From Verrucomicrobium sp. BvORR034 (GTDB lineage: Bacteria; Verrucomicrobiota; Verrucomicrobiia; Verrucomicrobiales; Verrucomicrobiaceae): a stretch of DNA of 64,000 nucleotides. The DNA lies in the NCBI RefSeq assembly GCF_000739635.1, contig NZ_BATQ01000014.1, positions 1 to 64,000 of the forward strand, given 5' to 3'. Numbering within the stretch: the first letter of the stretch is position 1; each line of letters begins with the position of its first letter. Below the pieces are notes generated by a model. That model was not told where the DNA came from, made no database searches, and saw only the letters and a program-made list of their open reading frames with translations. Positions 7,677 through 16,821 of this stretch are shown here, piece by piece. The position numbers were made by a program, and so were the translations under genes.

Positions 7677-10220
7677 TCAGTCCAGCTTCATCGGCGGGGG
7701 CGGGGCCAGCTTGATGGGCGTCGTCTTTTCCTGGGGGTCTTCGACCGGAATGGCCCGCTGTACGGTGGAGCCGTCTTCCAGCACGGGCTCAGCTCGCAGT
7801 ACTGGTTGCAGGGTGTTGTAGGGGTCGGCCCCCAGCACGGTCAGGCCCTTCATGCGCACAGGGGAGACATTGGCCACCTCGGGGGCCTGGGTGACGAGCT
7901 GCTCCTGGATGGAGGCGGAGCCGAGGCCCGGAATGTCTTCGCCCCTGTCGCCGCTGCGGTGCAGGTCGCAAAAGACGTCAAAGTTGGAGCGCTGACGCAG
8001 GGCCTCGCGGTAGGTGTTGCGCACGGCGCGGATCTTGCCGGTGGCCGGGTCAGGGATCTTGTCGTAGCAGGTATCCAGGGCACGCAGTCCGCTGCGGCGG
8101 CACACTTCCACCATCTGCATGTCGTGGGGCGGCTGGATTTCCTCCGGCTTGTAGTCCTTGATGGAGGCATTCATCACGTCCGCCCACATGGGCAGGGTCA
8201 CCTTGTTGCTGAAGGCCCCTTCGTAGATCTGTTTCTGCTGGTCGAAGCCGCACCACACACCGCAGGTCACGGCGCTGGTGTAGCCCACGAACCAGAGGTC
8301 CTTGAACTCGTAGTGAGTGCCCGTTTTGCCCGCTGCGGGAAAGTCTTTGAGGCCATACTCGTCGTAGGCCTTCTTGCCGGTGCCCTGGCGAAGCGCGTCC
8401 ACGAGGCAGGAGTGGGTTTGATAGGCGGCCACTTCGTCCATGGCCTCGGTCAGCACTTCTTCATCCTGCTTCACCTGGAAGATCACCTTGCCAGCGTGGT
8501 CGGTGATGCGGTGGATGATGGAAATCTTCTTGGGACGCATGCCTTTGTTGGCGAAGGCGCTGTAGGCCAGGCACATTTCATCCAACTTCACCTCACTGGC
8601 TCCGAGGAAGGAACTGGGGTAGTCGCGGAGAGGGGACTTGATGCCAGCCTTGGCCACCAGCTCTTTCACTGCGGGGAGCCCCAGTTCCAGTCCCAGACGG
8701 GCGGTCGCCGCTGTGCGGCTCTGGCTCAGGGCCTCGCGGGCGGAAATGCTCGTGCCATAAACCAGACGGGCATCCTGCTCCGTGCCCCACTCGCCCAAGA
8801 TGCCTTGAAGGCCGCCGATCATGACGTAGCGGTTGTCCAACGGGCCGTCCTTCAGCCGCTGCGGAGGAAAGTAGTCCGGGCTCTGGAATGCCGTGGCGTA
8901 CACGAAGGGAAGAAAGGCTGTTCCGGCTGGGCGGCGGGACTGCACCGCGCGGTTGAACATGCTGTCCACAAAGTCGCGTCCACCCACCATGGCCAGCACG
9001 CCACCATCGCGGTTGTCGATCGCCAGCACCGCTGTCTGGAGATACTCCGGCTGGGGTTTGGGTGTATCTTCCGGAATCGTCTTGGCATTGATCCGCTTCT
9101 TGTACTCCTCCAGGAGAGCACGGTAGTAGGAGAAGGTCTGGTGCTTGTAGCCGGGGGTGCTTTCCACCTCTTCCATGCGCTTCTTGACGGAAGCCTCGGC
9201 GGTCCGCTGGAGCTGGCCGTCAATGGAGGTGTAGATGTTGAACCCGCCGATCTGAGCCGCCTCCTCGCCAATGATGGCGATGGCCTGCTGGCGGATTTCT
9301 TCATAGACGTAGCTTAGACGGTTGTCCGTGGTGCGGGGTGAGGTCACGACCGGCTGGGCGGAGTAGGTGTCGCGCTCGTCCTTGGAGATGTAGCCCTCCT
9401 CGTACATGCGATCCAACACGTGGTTGCGGGACTTCTTGGAGCGCTCCGGGTGGCGCAGAGGCTGCAGATTGTTGGGGCTCTTGATCAGACCGCAGAGAGT
9501 GGCGCTTTCCAGAAGGGTGATGTCGCGCACCTCCTTGCCGAAGTAGCCCTTGGAGGCCGCCTGGATGCCGTAGAACCCAGCACCGAAGTAGATGCGGTTC
9601 AGGTACATCTCCAGGATCTCCGATTTCGAGTATTTCTTCTCGATGCGTTCCGCCGCAAACCACTCCACGATCTTGCGCTGATAGCGGGAGTTCTTGTCCG
9701 TGGTCTCCATCTTCTTGAGGTCGAATGCCCCACGCGCCAGCTGCTGGGTGATGGTGCTTGCCCCCTGGTTCTCTTCACCCGCCTTATAATTCAGCCAGAT
9801 GGCACGCAGGATGCCCATCACGTCCACGCCGCTGTGCTGGAAGAACCGGGAGTCTTCCGCGGAGGTTAGAGCCTGGATGAAGTGCATCGGCACGTCGTCC
9901 ACCTTGATGGGCGTGCGGTTTTGCACGTAGATCTTGCCCAGTTCTTCGCCCTTGCGGTCCATGATGCGGCTGGCGACTTCGATCTTCTGCAGATCCGTGA
10001 TGTCCAGCTCTTCTGCCTGCTCCTGGAGCGGTGCCAGGATGGCCATGATCATGCCGAAGGCCGTCACACCGATGATCAGCGTCACCACCACGAGGGCGCC
10101 GAACCAACCGCGCTTGTAGATGGGCACTCGCCGCCGGACGTTACCCCCTTTGCCCGGTGGGCGGGAGGACGTGCTCTTCATCAAGCTGCGGGCAATGGGA
10201 TTGACTTCCTGATCGGACAT
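7677..10220 (-). CDS. Class A penicillin-binding protein (GT51) with degenerate transpeptidase motifs
   Basis: This 847-residue bitopic membrane protein has a single transmembrane helix (about 39-63) after a basic cytoplasmic tail. The GT51 glycosyltransferase domain looks intact: catalytic Glu122 in AEDSRFFQHSGVD, then QGASTITQQLARGAF and KSEILEMYLNRIYFGAGFYG. This domain should polymerise lipid II into glycan strands. The transpeptidase domain is recognisable, but the SxxK tetrad position reads T434-A-F-L437 (RRPAGTAFLPFVYATAF) and the SxN position reads S501-R-T503. Only KTG (K632-T-G) is kept, in GKTGTHYEFKDLWFVGYT. I read these residues directly from the nucleotides. Without the nucleophilic Ser and its Lys, cross-linking and beta-lactam binding are not expected (inference). 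A Cys-containing and Pro-rich C-terminal tail follows. Confidence 0.93.
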   Translation of the reverse strand: MSDQEVNPIARSLMKSTSSRPPGKGGNVRRRVPIYKRGWFGALVVVTLIIGVTAFGMIMAILAPLQEQAEELDITDLQKIEVASRIMDRKGEELGKIYVQNRTPIKVDDVPMHFIQALTSAEDSRFFQHSGVDVMGILRAIWLNYKAGEENQGASTITQQLARGAFDLKKMETTDKNSRYQRKIVEWFAAERIEKKYSKSEILEMYLNRIYFGAGFYGIQAASKGYFGKEVRDITLLESATLCGLIKSPNNLQPLRHPERSKKSRNHVLDRMYEEGYISKDERDTYSAQPVVTSPRTTDNRLSYVYEEIRQQAIAIIGEEAAQIGGFNIYTSIDGQLQRTAEASVKKRMEEVESTPGYKHQTFSYYRALLEEYKKRINAKTIPEDTPKPQPEYLQTAVLAIDNRDGGVLAMVGGRDFVDSMFNRAVQSRRPAGTAFLPFVYATAFQSPDYFPPQRLKDGPLDNRYVMIGGLQGILGEWGTEQDARLVYGTSISAREALSQSRTAATARLGLELGLPAVKELVAKAGIKSPLRDYPSSFLGASEVKLDEMCLAYSAFANKGMRPKKISIIHRITDHAGKVIFQVKQDEEVLTEAMDEVAAYQTHSCLVDALRQGTGKKAYDEYGLKDFPAAGKTGTHYEFKDLWFVGYTSAVTCGVWCGFDQQKQIYEGAFSNKVTLPMWADVMNASIKDYKPEEIQPPHDMQMVEVCRRSGLRALDTCYDKIPDPATGKIRAVRNTYREALRQRSNFDVFCDLHRSGDRGEDIPGLGSASIQEQLVTQAPEVANVSPVRMKGLTVLGADPYNTLQPVLRAEPVLEDGSTVQRAIPVEDPQEKTTPIKLAPPPPMKLD

Positions 10221-10270
10221 TTCGGCAGTTTACGTTGAGGGGAGAAAGCAGTATAGCGGCCAAATCTCAC

Positions 10271-11443
10271 ATGGCGAATGCAATCCCTCGGGTCCCGGAA
10301 CTGCTTCTTGAACGGCTGGCCTGTGCCCCGGGAAAGGCTGTCTCCTGGGCGGAGGTGATGCAACTCGCTCTGTATGAGCCTCTCGCGGGGTATTATCGCC
10401 AGGGGGTGCGCCGGATCGGCCGCGCGGGCGATTTTTACACCAGCGTCAGCGTGGGCCCGCTCTATGGCGAATTGTTTGCAGAGCATGCCGCGGGAGTGTG
10501 GACAGCGGCGGAGAGTCCGGAGCGGTTTGCGATCCTCGAACAGGGGGCGCATGATGGCACGCTGGCGAGGGACGTTCTGGAGGCCATCCATCGCCGCCAT
10601 CCTGAGCTGGCGGCCAGGCTTACATACGTGATCATCGAGCCCGACGAGACCCTCCGGGAGGCTCAGCAGGCCTGTTTGGGACCGGAATTGTCGGCTCATC
10701 TGATCCACGCCGCGACTTGGGCACAGGTCCCGGAAATCCAGGGACTCCTGATCTGCAATGAGTTGCTGGATGCCTTTGCCGTCCATCGGATCGAATTCAC
10801 CTCCGAGGGGTGGAGGGAGCTGCATGTGACCACTCGGGAGGATGGGACGTTCGAGTTTGTGCAGGAGGTGCCCTCTACGTCGGCCTTGCAGGTCGAGCTG
10901 GAGCGTCTCGGCAACGATTTCCCCGCAGGCTTTGTCACTGAGCTGAATGTGGCGATGTTGGGCTGGCTTGAGGAGGTCTCTCAGAGCGCCTTCACCGGCG
11001 AGATACTGCTGGCGGACTACGGGCATGCCGCGAGGGAGTACTACATCCCGGAGCGCAACGGAGGCACCCTCCGGCGCTACTATCAACACCGGACAGATGA
11101 TCGGGTACTGGAGGATCTTGGTGAAGCAGACCTCACAGCCCATGTGAACTTCACCCGCCTTGCCGAGCAGGCCGTCGCACTGGGCATGACCGTGACGGAA
11201 TTCATTGAGCAGGGCCGCTTTCTCACGCACGTTGCGGCGCGCTTGCTCCGCCAGCCTGGATTTTCACCGGATCCCGCCTGGATGCGCCAGTTTCAAACGC
11301 TCACCCATCCTGGGCACCTCGGTCACGCCTTCCAGATCCTTGCGCTTCAGAAAGGCGGCACGGAAAGCAAGGCGGAGCTCGACGCGGGCCGCCGGGAAGC
11401 CGCGTTGCGCAGACTTGGCATGGAGTCCGCTCCCATCCACTAG
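10271..11443 (+). CDS. MidA/NDUFAF7-like SAM-dependent methyltransferase (COG1565), copy 1
   Basis: This 390-residue protein has the early RAGDFYTSVSVGPLYGELFAE motif, a Rossmann glycine region ILEQGAHDGTLARDVL, and the family-typical LLICNELLDAFAVHRIEF. Mitochondrial and bacterial members are arginine methyltransferases linked to respiratory complex I assembly; whether that holds here is unknown. The ATG at 10271 is preferred over a TTG at 10235, which would add only a short non-conserved lead. The gene is divergent from the penicillin-binding protein gene, and the psd gene follows 10 bp after its stop, so the two are likely cotranscribed. A second, more diverged family member is at 50780-51817. 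Confidence 0.85.
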   Translation: MANAIPRVPELLLERLACAPGKAVSWAEVMQLALYEPLAGYYRQGVRRIGRAGDFYTSVSVGPLYGELFAEHAAGVWTAAESPERFAILEQGAHDGTLARDVLEAIHRRHPELAARLTYVIIEPDETLREAQQACLGPELSAHLIHAATWAQVPEIQGLLICNELLDAFAVHRIEFTSEGWRELHVTTREDGTFEFVQEVPSTSALQVELERLGNDFPAGFVTELNVAMLGWLEEVSQSAFTGEILLADYGHAAREYYIPERNGGTLRRYYQHRTDDRVLEDLGEADLTAHVNFTRLAEQAVALGMTVTEFIEQGRFLTHVAARLLRQPGFSPDPAWMRQFQTLTHPGHLGHAFQILALQKGGTESKAELDAGRREAALRRLGMESAPIH

Positions 11444-11453
11444 AACCCATTGC

Positions 11454-12359
11454 ATGTCAGAGCCAGTCACTTACTACAACCGCTATACCCGACAGACGGA
11501 GACCGAGACCATCTATGGTGAAGGGTTCTTGCGCTGGGCTTATGAAAAGCCCCTGGGGCGGGCAGCCGTGTGGGCGCTGGTGAAGCGCTCCCTTTTCTCC
11601 AAGTGGTATGGACACCGCATGAGCCAGTGGAAGAGCCGGCAACGGGTGCAGCCTTTCATCGAGAAGTATCACATCTCCGTGGAGGAGATGGCGGGCGATC
11701 CGCAGCGGTTCCCCAGCTTCAATGCCTTCTTCGCCCGGCGGCTGAAGCCGGAGGCCCGGCCCATCACGCCAGAGCCTGAAGACGTGGCCTTTCCTGCGGA
11801 TGGGCGACACTTTGCCATCCCAGACATCGGCACCAATGACGGCATCTTTGTCAAAGGCGTGTCGTTCGATCTTACGGCCCTGCTGGGCGATGCGGCCCTG
11901 GCGGAGAAGTACCTGCGAGGCTCCTTGCTCATCTCCCGACTGTGCCCAGTGGATTACCACCGTTTCCATTTCCCCGTAAGCGGCCTTCCCGGCAAGGCCC
12001 GGCTCATCAATGGCCCCCTGTACTCCGTGAGCCCCATCGCCCTGCGGGAGCGACCCACACTCCTGTGGGAGAACAAACGGTACGTCACGGTGGTGAAGAC
12101 CAAGGAGTTTGGTGAGGTGTTGTGCCTTGAGATCGGTGCGACCTGCGTCGGCTCCACCCACCAGACCTACCGTCTCGGCGCGGAGGTGGCCAAGGGCGAA
12201 GAAAAGGGTTATTTCACGTTTGGCGGTTCCTGCGTCATCACTATCTTTGAGCCAGGGCGGATCAAGTTCTCACCCGACTTGCTAGAACAAAGTGCCAAGG
12301 GCATCGAGATGTATGCCCGGATGGGGGACGTCATGGCCACGAAGACCACGACGCCCTGA
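11454..12359 (+). CDS. psd: Phosphatidylserine decarboxylase
   Basis: This 301-residue enzyme converts phosphatidylserine to phosphatidylethanolamine at the membrane, using a pyruvoyl group made by self-cleavage. Family features are FPSFNAFFARRLKPEARPI, FPADGRHFAI, LISRLCPVDYHRFHFPVSG (catalytic Asp-His region), GATCVGSTHQT and the C-terminal processing site YFTFGGSCVITIF. The processing site reads Gly-Gly-Ser-Cys where many homologues have LGST or GGST; the Ser that becomes pyruvoyl is kept. The start ATG at 11454 lies 10 bp after the methyltransferase stop; upstream in-frame codons run inside that gene in another frame. It converges with yceH across 27 bp. Confidence 0.93.
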   Translation: MSEPVTYYNRYTRQTETETIYGEGFLRWAYEKPLGRAAVWALVKRSLFSKWYGHRMSQWKSRQRVQPFIEKYHISVEEMAGDPQRFPSFNAFFARRLKPEARPITPEPEDVAFPADGRHFAIPDIGTNDGIFVKGVSFDLTALLGDAALAEKYLRGSLLISRLCPVDYHRFHFPVSGLPGKARLINGPLYSVSPIALRERPTLLWENKRYVTVVKTKEFGEVLCLEIGATCVGSTHQTYRLGAEVAKGEEKGYFTFGGSCVITIFEPGRIKFSPDLLEQSAKGIEMYARMGDVMATKTTTP

Positions 12360-12386
12360 GTTCGTATCGCTGAAATCACCGCTCCC

Positions 12387-13157
12387 CTACGGAATGTAGC
12401 GGGAGCCGGTGTCGATCTCCTCCTGCGGGGCGGGAACTGAGCCCGGCGCAATGATCGCCCGCAACTCTGCGACCTCGGCCCGGAGGGCCACCAGTTCCTG
12501 TTCCATGCGTCCGCGCCAGTCCGCGTCATACACGGCTGCGGGTGAAGCGGTCACCGCCGCCACGGCGGGGCCAGACGAGCTGACGGTGCCCGGTTCCACC
12601 AAACCGGAAAGCAGATGGGCAAAGGTCACCGTCTTGCGTCCGCCACCGGGGGCAAACTGCACCGCCAGCGGATGGCCTGGGTAGTCGATGAGCTTGTGCA
12701 GCTCATGCTCCACAGCGGGAATGTCGGCAAAGGTGTGGAGTCGCTCCGTGCGTTGACGCAACTCGCCGGAGGTCTGCACCCCACGCAGCATGAGGACCGC
12801 CAGCAGAGCGATGCCGGGTTTGGTGAGGAAGCCAAACTTGGAACCCAGGGTGTGCTTGTACTTCTGGACCCGCGCGCCCACGAGGGTGAGTTGCAGGACA
12901 TAACCCCGGCGTTTTAGACCGTCCAGCGCCTCCAGCACTGTGTCCTCATCGTAGCGCACCACCGGCTCGCGGTTCGTGGTCTGGTTGCAGGCGTTGACGA
13001 GGGCGTTCAGCGTCAGAGGGTAAGCCTCGGGAGTGGTGCCCTCCTTCTCAATCAAGCAGCCCAGCACCCGGACCTGCTCCGCAGTGAGAGGGATGAGCGT
13101 CGGGGCTTCGACTTGGGATTCAGCTTCAGAGGCGGTGGGGTCGGTGTCCATGTCCAT
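12387..13157 (-). CDS. yceH: YceH family (DUF480) winged-helix protein
   Basis: This 256-residue protein starts its conserved part at LTAEQVRVLGCLIEKEGTTPEAYPLTLNALVNACNQ, the signature of DUF480. A second winged-helix repeat follows (LLAVLMLRGVQTSGELRQRTERLHTF) and then HPLAVQFAPGGGRKTVTFAHLLSG. The C-terminal part after about residue 200 is low-complexity Ala/Val, then a short coiled-coil-like helix (MEQELVALRAEVAELRAII). The function is unknown; the fold suggests DNA or protein binding. It lies 14 bp downstream of the LysR gene on the same strand, so the two may share a transcript. Confidence 0.9.
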   Translation of the reverse strand: MDMDTDPTASEAESQVEAPTLIPLTAEQVRVLGCLIEKEGTTPEAYPLTLNALVNACNQTTNREPVVRYDEDTVLEALDGLKRRGYVLQLTLVGARVQKYKHTLGSKFGFLTKPGIALLAVLMLRGVQTSGELRQRTERLHTFADIPAVEHELHKLIDYPGHPLAVQFAPGGGRKTVTFAHLLSGLVEPGTVSSSGPAVAAVTASPAAVYDADWRGRMEQELVALRAEVAELRAIIAPGSVPAPQEEIDTGSRYIP

Positions 13158-13171
13158 GGTGAGTTTCGAGT

Positions 13172-14101
13172 CTAGCTAAAGAGCACTCCTTCGATCAAGT
13201 CCTGGATGTGTTTTGGCAGCGTATGCGTGCGACGGGTGACCATCACGATCTGACGCTCAAACCGGCGGGGCAGCGGCACCCGCTGGAGGGCCTTCTTTCT
13301 GGGATACGCCGCCAGGGCACGACGCGGCACCCAACTGGCCCCCAGGCCCATCGCCACGAGTTGGATGAGGATCTCGAAGTTGTCCAGCTCCATGGCCGGG
13401 GTGTGAGGGTAGTGCTGCTCCTTGAGCCAGGCTGCCAGCTTCTGTCCAGTATGGCTCTGCTGGCTGAGGTGCATCCAGGTCTGGAGATCGAGCCACGCCT
13501 GGAGCGTCGCTGATGACCAAGGAGGAGGGCCTGGCGGAAGAGCGGCCTGGGCTCCGATGATGAGCTCGAACTCATCCGCGAAGCTGTGCTGCACCTGAAG
13601 CGCGGGATTGATCTTTTCCGGGGCGGTCAGGATCGCGATGTCCAGGCGGTGGTCCAGCAGGGCCGCCAGCAAGCTCACCCCGGGTTCATGCGAGACCTTT
13701 AGCCGAACCTCCGGCGACTTCCGGTGGAACGGGAGGAGGAATCCCGGCAACGAGGCCAGACCAACAGAGCGGGAAAATCCCACCCGCACGGTCCTGGTGG
13801 CATCCACGTGCTCTTCTTTGAACCTCCGCAGGCTCGCCTCCAGAGAGCCGTTTAGCTGGCGGGCTTCTGCCAGGAGCGCGTGGCCCGCATCCGTCAGCGT
13901 GACCTTGCGGGTGGTTCGTTCCAGCAGGGTGACCCCCAGACGGTTTTCCATGCCCTGAATCTGACGGGTCACGGCACTCTGGGATACACCAGCGATGCCG
14001 GCCGCCCGGGTGAAACTGCCTTCAATCGCCACCAGCTCAAACAGGTGCATCGAATACAGATCCACAGGGCGAGTGGCCAGGTATTCATGCCTCATGAGCA
14101 T
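13172..14101 (-). CDS. LysR family transcriptional regulator
   Basis: This protein has 309 residues. The N-terminal winged helix-turn-helix is clear (FELVAIEGSFTRAAGIAGVSQSAVTRQIQGMENRLGVTLLERTTRKVTLTDAGHALL), followed by a substrate-binding domain with TVRVGFSRSVGLASLPGFL and LLDHRLDIAIL. The effector cannot be told from sequence. ATG codons at 14101 and 14095 are both possible starts. It is divergent from the small ferredoxin gene; LysR regulators commonly control the divergent neighbour, so the ferredoxin is a candidate target (inference). Confidence 0.92.
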   Translation of the reverse strand: MLMRHEYLATRPVDLYSMHLFELVAIEGSFTRAAGIAGVSQSAVTRQIQGMENRLGVTLLERTTRKVTLTDAGHALLAEARQLNGSLEASLRRFKEEHVDATRTVRVGFSRSVGLASLPGFLLPFHRKSPEVRLKVSHEPGVSLLAALLDHRLDIAILTAPEKINPALQVQHSFADEFELIIGAQAALPPGPPPWSSATLQAWLDLQTWMHLSQQSHTGQKLAAWLKEQHYPHTPAMELDNFEILIQLVAMGLGASWVPRRALAAYPRKKALQRVPLPRRFERQIVMVTRRTHTLPKHIQDLIEGVLFS

Positions 14102-14238
14102 GAGTATATGACATTAATGAATTTCTAGCAATGGGCAGGATGAGGAACCGTGGGGGAGACGAAGGAGCAAACTCTTTGGGTCAAACTTCAAAATCCAAAC
14201 ATCAAAACTAAAACAATCACCTTCAACCGCCTGAGACC

Positions 14239-14478
14239 ATGCCCAATCCCCATTCAAAAGTTCCCGCCAACCACGAAGGGCCGTACTACGTGGACACTGA
14301 TTGCATTGACTGCCACGGCTGCCGGGAGATCGCTCCGCGGCACTTCGGGTTCGATGAAGAAACCGGGCTGTCTTATGTGATGCGGCAGCCGGAGACGGAG
14401 GAAGAAAGGTCGGTCGTGAACGAGGCGATGGAGCATTGTCCGACGGAGTCGATCGGGAAAGAGGAGGGGGAGGGATGA
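14239..14478 (+). CDS. Small single-cluster ferredoxin
   Basis: This 79-residue acidic protein has three cysteines in CIDCHGC (Cys22, Cys25, Cys28) and a fourth in HCPTESI (Cys67), the pattern of one-cluster 3Fe-4S/4Fe-4S ferredoxins. It lacks the second Cys set of bacterial 2[4Fe-4S] ferredoxins. It would act as a soluble electron carrier; its redox partner is not visible nearby. The gene stands alone, divergent from a LysR regulator, and ends in a strong hairpin terminator 41 bp after the stop. Confidence 0.87.
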   Translation: MPNPHSKVPANHEGPYYVDTDCIDCHGCREIAPRHFGFDEETGLSYVMRQPETEEERSVVNEAMEHCPTESIGKEEGEG

Positions 14479-14519
14479 AGACACCAGACTTGAGAATTCC
14501 AACGGAGCGCTCAGTAATG

Positions 14520-14553
14520 GGAGCGAGGGACAAGAATGTCCCTCGCTCCTTTT
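14520..14553 (+). terminator. Rho-independent terminator after ferredoxin gene
   Basis: A perfect 13-bp stem (GGAGCGAGGGACA / TGTCCCTCGCTCC) with the loop AGAA is followed by TTTT. It lies between the convergent ferredoxin and M3 peptidase genes; the U-tract is on the plus strand only. Confidence 0.85.
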
Positions 14554-14648
14554 ACTAATCAACGCGTGGTGCGTCTCCTCCTGGGCGAGAGCTCAGGTCT
14601 TGAGTCTTTCGTCTTGAAGTCTTGTGTCTCCCGCGCAGCGGGCCCGGG

Positions 14649-16754
14649 CTACGCCAACCCCGCGCGCACGAGCAGCGCATCCGGATCGGGGTCACGACCC
14701 ATGAAGTCGCGGAAGAGCTTCGCGGGATCTTCGCTGTTGCCCTTGCTGAGGATGCAGTCGCGCAGGGAGCGGCCGACCACGGGGTTGAGCACGCCTTCGT
14801 GCTGGAAGCGGGTGAAGGCATCGGCATCGAGCACCTCGGCCCACTTGTAGCTGTAGTAGCTGGCGGCGTAACCGACGGGGCTGCTGAAGAGGTGGCCAAA
14901 GCGGCGGGCCATCGTGGGCGGGCGCGTCTCGGTGGGGAAGGTGTAGTCGTTGACGATGCGGCGGGTGAGCGCATCGAGATCGGCGGCCTGCTCCGTGGCG
15001 TAGTGCATGTGGAGTTCGAGGTCCAACTTGCCGAAGGAGAGCTGGCGCATCATCGCCACGGCGCTCATGTAGTTGCGCGCGGCGAACATCTTCTTGAAGA
15101 GGACGTCCGGGATCCGCTCGCCGGTCTCGTGGTGTTTGGCAAAAAAGTCGAGGCTCTCGCGCTCCCAGCAGAAGTTCTCCATGAGCTGGGAGGGCAGCTC
15201 CACGAAGTCCCAGGCCACGTTCACGCCGTTCATGCTTGGGATTTCCACGGTGCCCAGAAGCTGGTGCAGCAGGTGGCCGAATTCATGGAACACGGTGCAG
15301 ACCTCATCGTGCGTGAGCAGGCCGGGCTTGCCCTCCACCAGCGGGGACATGTTGCCGCACATCAGGCCCAGGTGGGGGCGGCGCTCGCGACTGCTGTCAC
15401 CGGGCCAGCCGCCTTTGAGATAGTTCATCCAGGCCCCACCGCGTTTGGAATCGCGCGGGTGCCAGTCGGCGTAGAAGCTGCCGGTCTGCACGCCTTCTTT
15501 GTTGCGCACTTCGTACAGCTTCACCTCGGGGTGCCACACTTCTACCGGAGAGCCAGCGGCGGCATCAGCCGGGGTCTGGCCCACGGGGTAAAACACGGAC
15601 GGGCGCTCGGTAATGGTGATTTCAAACAACCGCTCGGCCAGCTTGAACATGCCGTCCAGCACGCCCACGACGGGGAAGTAAGGGCGCAGCTCTTCGGAAT
15701 CGAATTCATAGCGCTCCTGGCGGCGTTTCTCGCTCCAGAAGGCGATTTCCCAGGGTTCGAGGAGTTTGACGTCGGAGCCGGCCTGGTCGGCCTTGTACTC
15801 CTGAAGATCCACAACCTCGCGGTCAAAGGCCTTCTTCACGCGGGTGTGCAGGCGCTCGGTGAACTGCAGGGCGGTGGTACCGGTCTTGGCCATGCGCCGC
15901 TCCAGGATGTAGTCCGCGAAGTTGGCCTTGCCCAACAGCTGCGCCTTTTCATGCCGCAGACGCAGAATCGTCCAGATGAGATCAGTGTTATCGTACTGGC
16001 CGCCGTTGCCGATGGAGCAGCTGCCTGTCCAGACCTGCTTGCGGATGGCGTCGTCTTCGAGGTGCTCCATCACGGGGATGATGGACGGGGCCTTGAGCGT
16101 GAGACGGTACTTAGGGGATTCTTCGGTGCCGAGCCCTTTGGCCAGGGCATCTGCTTTGGCAGCGGCCAGGGCGGTTTCTGGCAGGCCCTTAAGCTTCTCG
16201 GCGTCGTCGAACACCAGTTCCCAGGCGTTCGTGGAGTCGAGCACGTTCTCCGAATACTTTTGGGTGGCCTGGGAGAGTTCAGACTCCAGTTCCTCAAGCC
16301 GCTTCTTCTTCTCGGCCGGCAGTTCTGCCCCGTGCTGGCGGAAGTAGGCGAGCGTCTCCTCCAGCGTGCGGCGGCGCAGGCCGGTCAGACCACGGGCTTC
16401 ATCCGTGTTGCTGTAGGTAAGGATGAGATCCCAGAGCTCGCTGTTGAGCGGGATCTTGGCGAAGAACGCGCTGACCTTTGGCAGCATGCCGTTGTGAGCC
16501 TCCCGCAGCGCGGGGGAGTCGCATACTGAAACCAGGTGGGTCACCAGACCCCAGGACTCATTCAGCTCACGAAGGGCTTCTTCGTAGCCGAGCATCACGC
16601 TGTCGAACGTGAGCCCGCCCCGCTGCTGGCCGATCACCGTATTGAGCCGGACCTCCGCTTCCTCGAGCGCTTTGGTGATGTCGGGCTCAACCACCTCCGG
16701 GGAGAGGGTGGACCAGCGTACATAGAACGAGTCGTCGAGGAAGGGATGGGACAT
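14649..16754 (-). CDS. prlC: M3 family oligopeptidase (oligopeptidase A-like)
   Basis: This is a 701-residue cytoplasmic zinc metallopeptidase, close to the usual 680-700 residues of oligopeptidase A. The zinc site is VFHEFGHLLHQLL (HExxH), followed by the third ligand region ELPSQLMENFCWE. Also typical are FYADWHPRDSKRGGAWM in the M3 core and the C-terminal PVGYAASYYSYKWAEVLDADAFTRF. It degrades short peptides, including cleaved signal peptides in E. coli. The assignment to PrlC rather than the related Dcp rests on overall similarity by eye, so the symbol is less certain than the family. It lies 67 bp upstream of serA's stop end on the same strand, in the order serA then M3. Confidence 0.9.
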   Translation of the reverse strand: MSHPFLDDSFYVRWSTLSPEVVEPDITKALEEAEVRLNTVIGQQRGGLTFDSVMLGYEEALRELNESWGLVTHLVSVCDSPALREAHNGMLPKVSAFFAKIPLNSELWDLILTYSNTDEARGLTGLRRRTLEETLAYFRQHGAELPAEKKKRLEELESELSQATQKYSENVLDSTNAWELVFDDAEKLKGLPETALAAAKADALAKGLGTEESPKYRLTLKAPSIIPVMEHLEDDAIRKQVWTGSCSIGNGGQYDNTDLIWTILRLRHEKAQLLGKANFADYILERRMAKTGTTALQFTERLHTRVKKAFDREVVDLQEYKADQAGSDVKLLEPWEIAFWSEKRRQERYEFDSEELRPYFPVVGVLDGMFKLAERLFEITITERPSVFYPVGQTPADAAAGSPVEVWHPEVKLYEVRNKEGVQTGSFYADWHPRDSKRGGAWMNYLKGGWPGDSSRERRPHLGLMCGNMSPLVEGKPGLLTHDEVCTVFHEFGHLLHQLLGTVEIPSMNGVNVAWDFVELPSQLMENFCWERESLDFFAKHHETGERIPDVLFKKMFAARNYMSAVAMMRQLSFGKLDLELHMHYATEQAADLDALTRRIVNDYTFPTETRPPTMARRFGHLFSSPVGYAASYYSYKWAEVLDADAFTRFQHEGVLNPVVGRSLRDCILSKGNSEDPAKLFRDFMGRDPDPDALLVRAGLA

Positions 16755-16821
16755 GGGGATGGGAGCCGGAGGATCCGGCAGGCGAAAAGGACCGAGAAAG
16801 GAGAGCAGGGACTGTGCAGGA

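Noticed and set aside
7806-9317. 503-codon open frame on the plus strand
   Set aside because: It is antisense to the penicillin-binding protein gene, which has clear catalytic motifs; the translation has no recognisable domain.
14622-16529. 635-codon open frame on the plus strand
   Set aside because: It is antisense to the M3 peptidase gene with its HExxH site; high-GC shadow.
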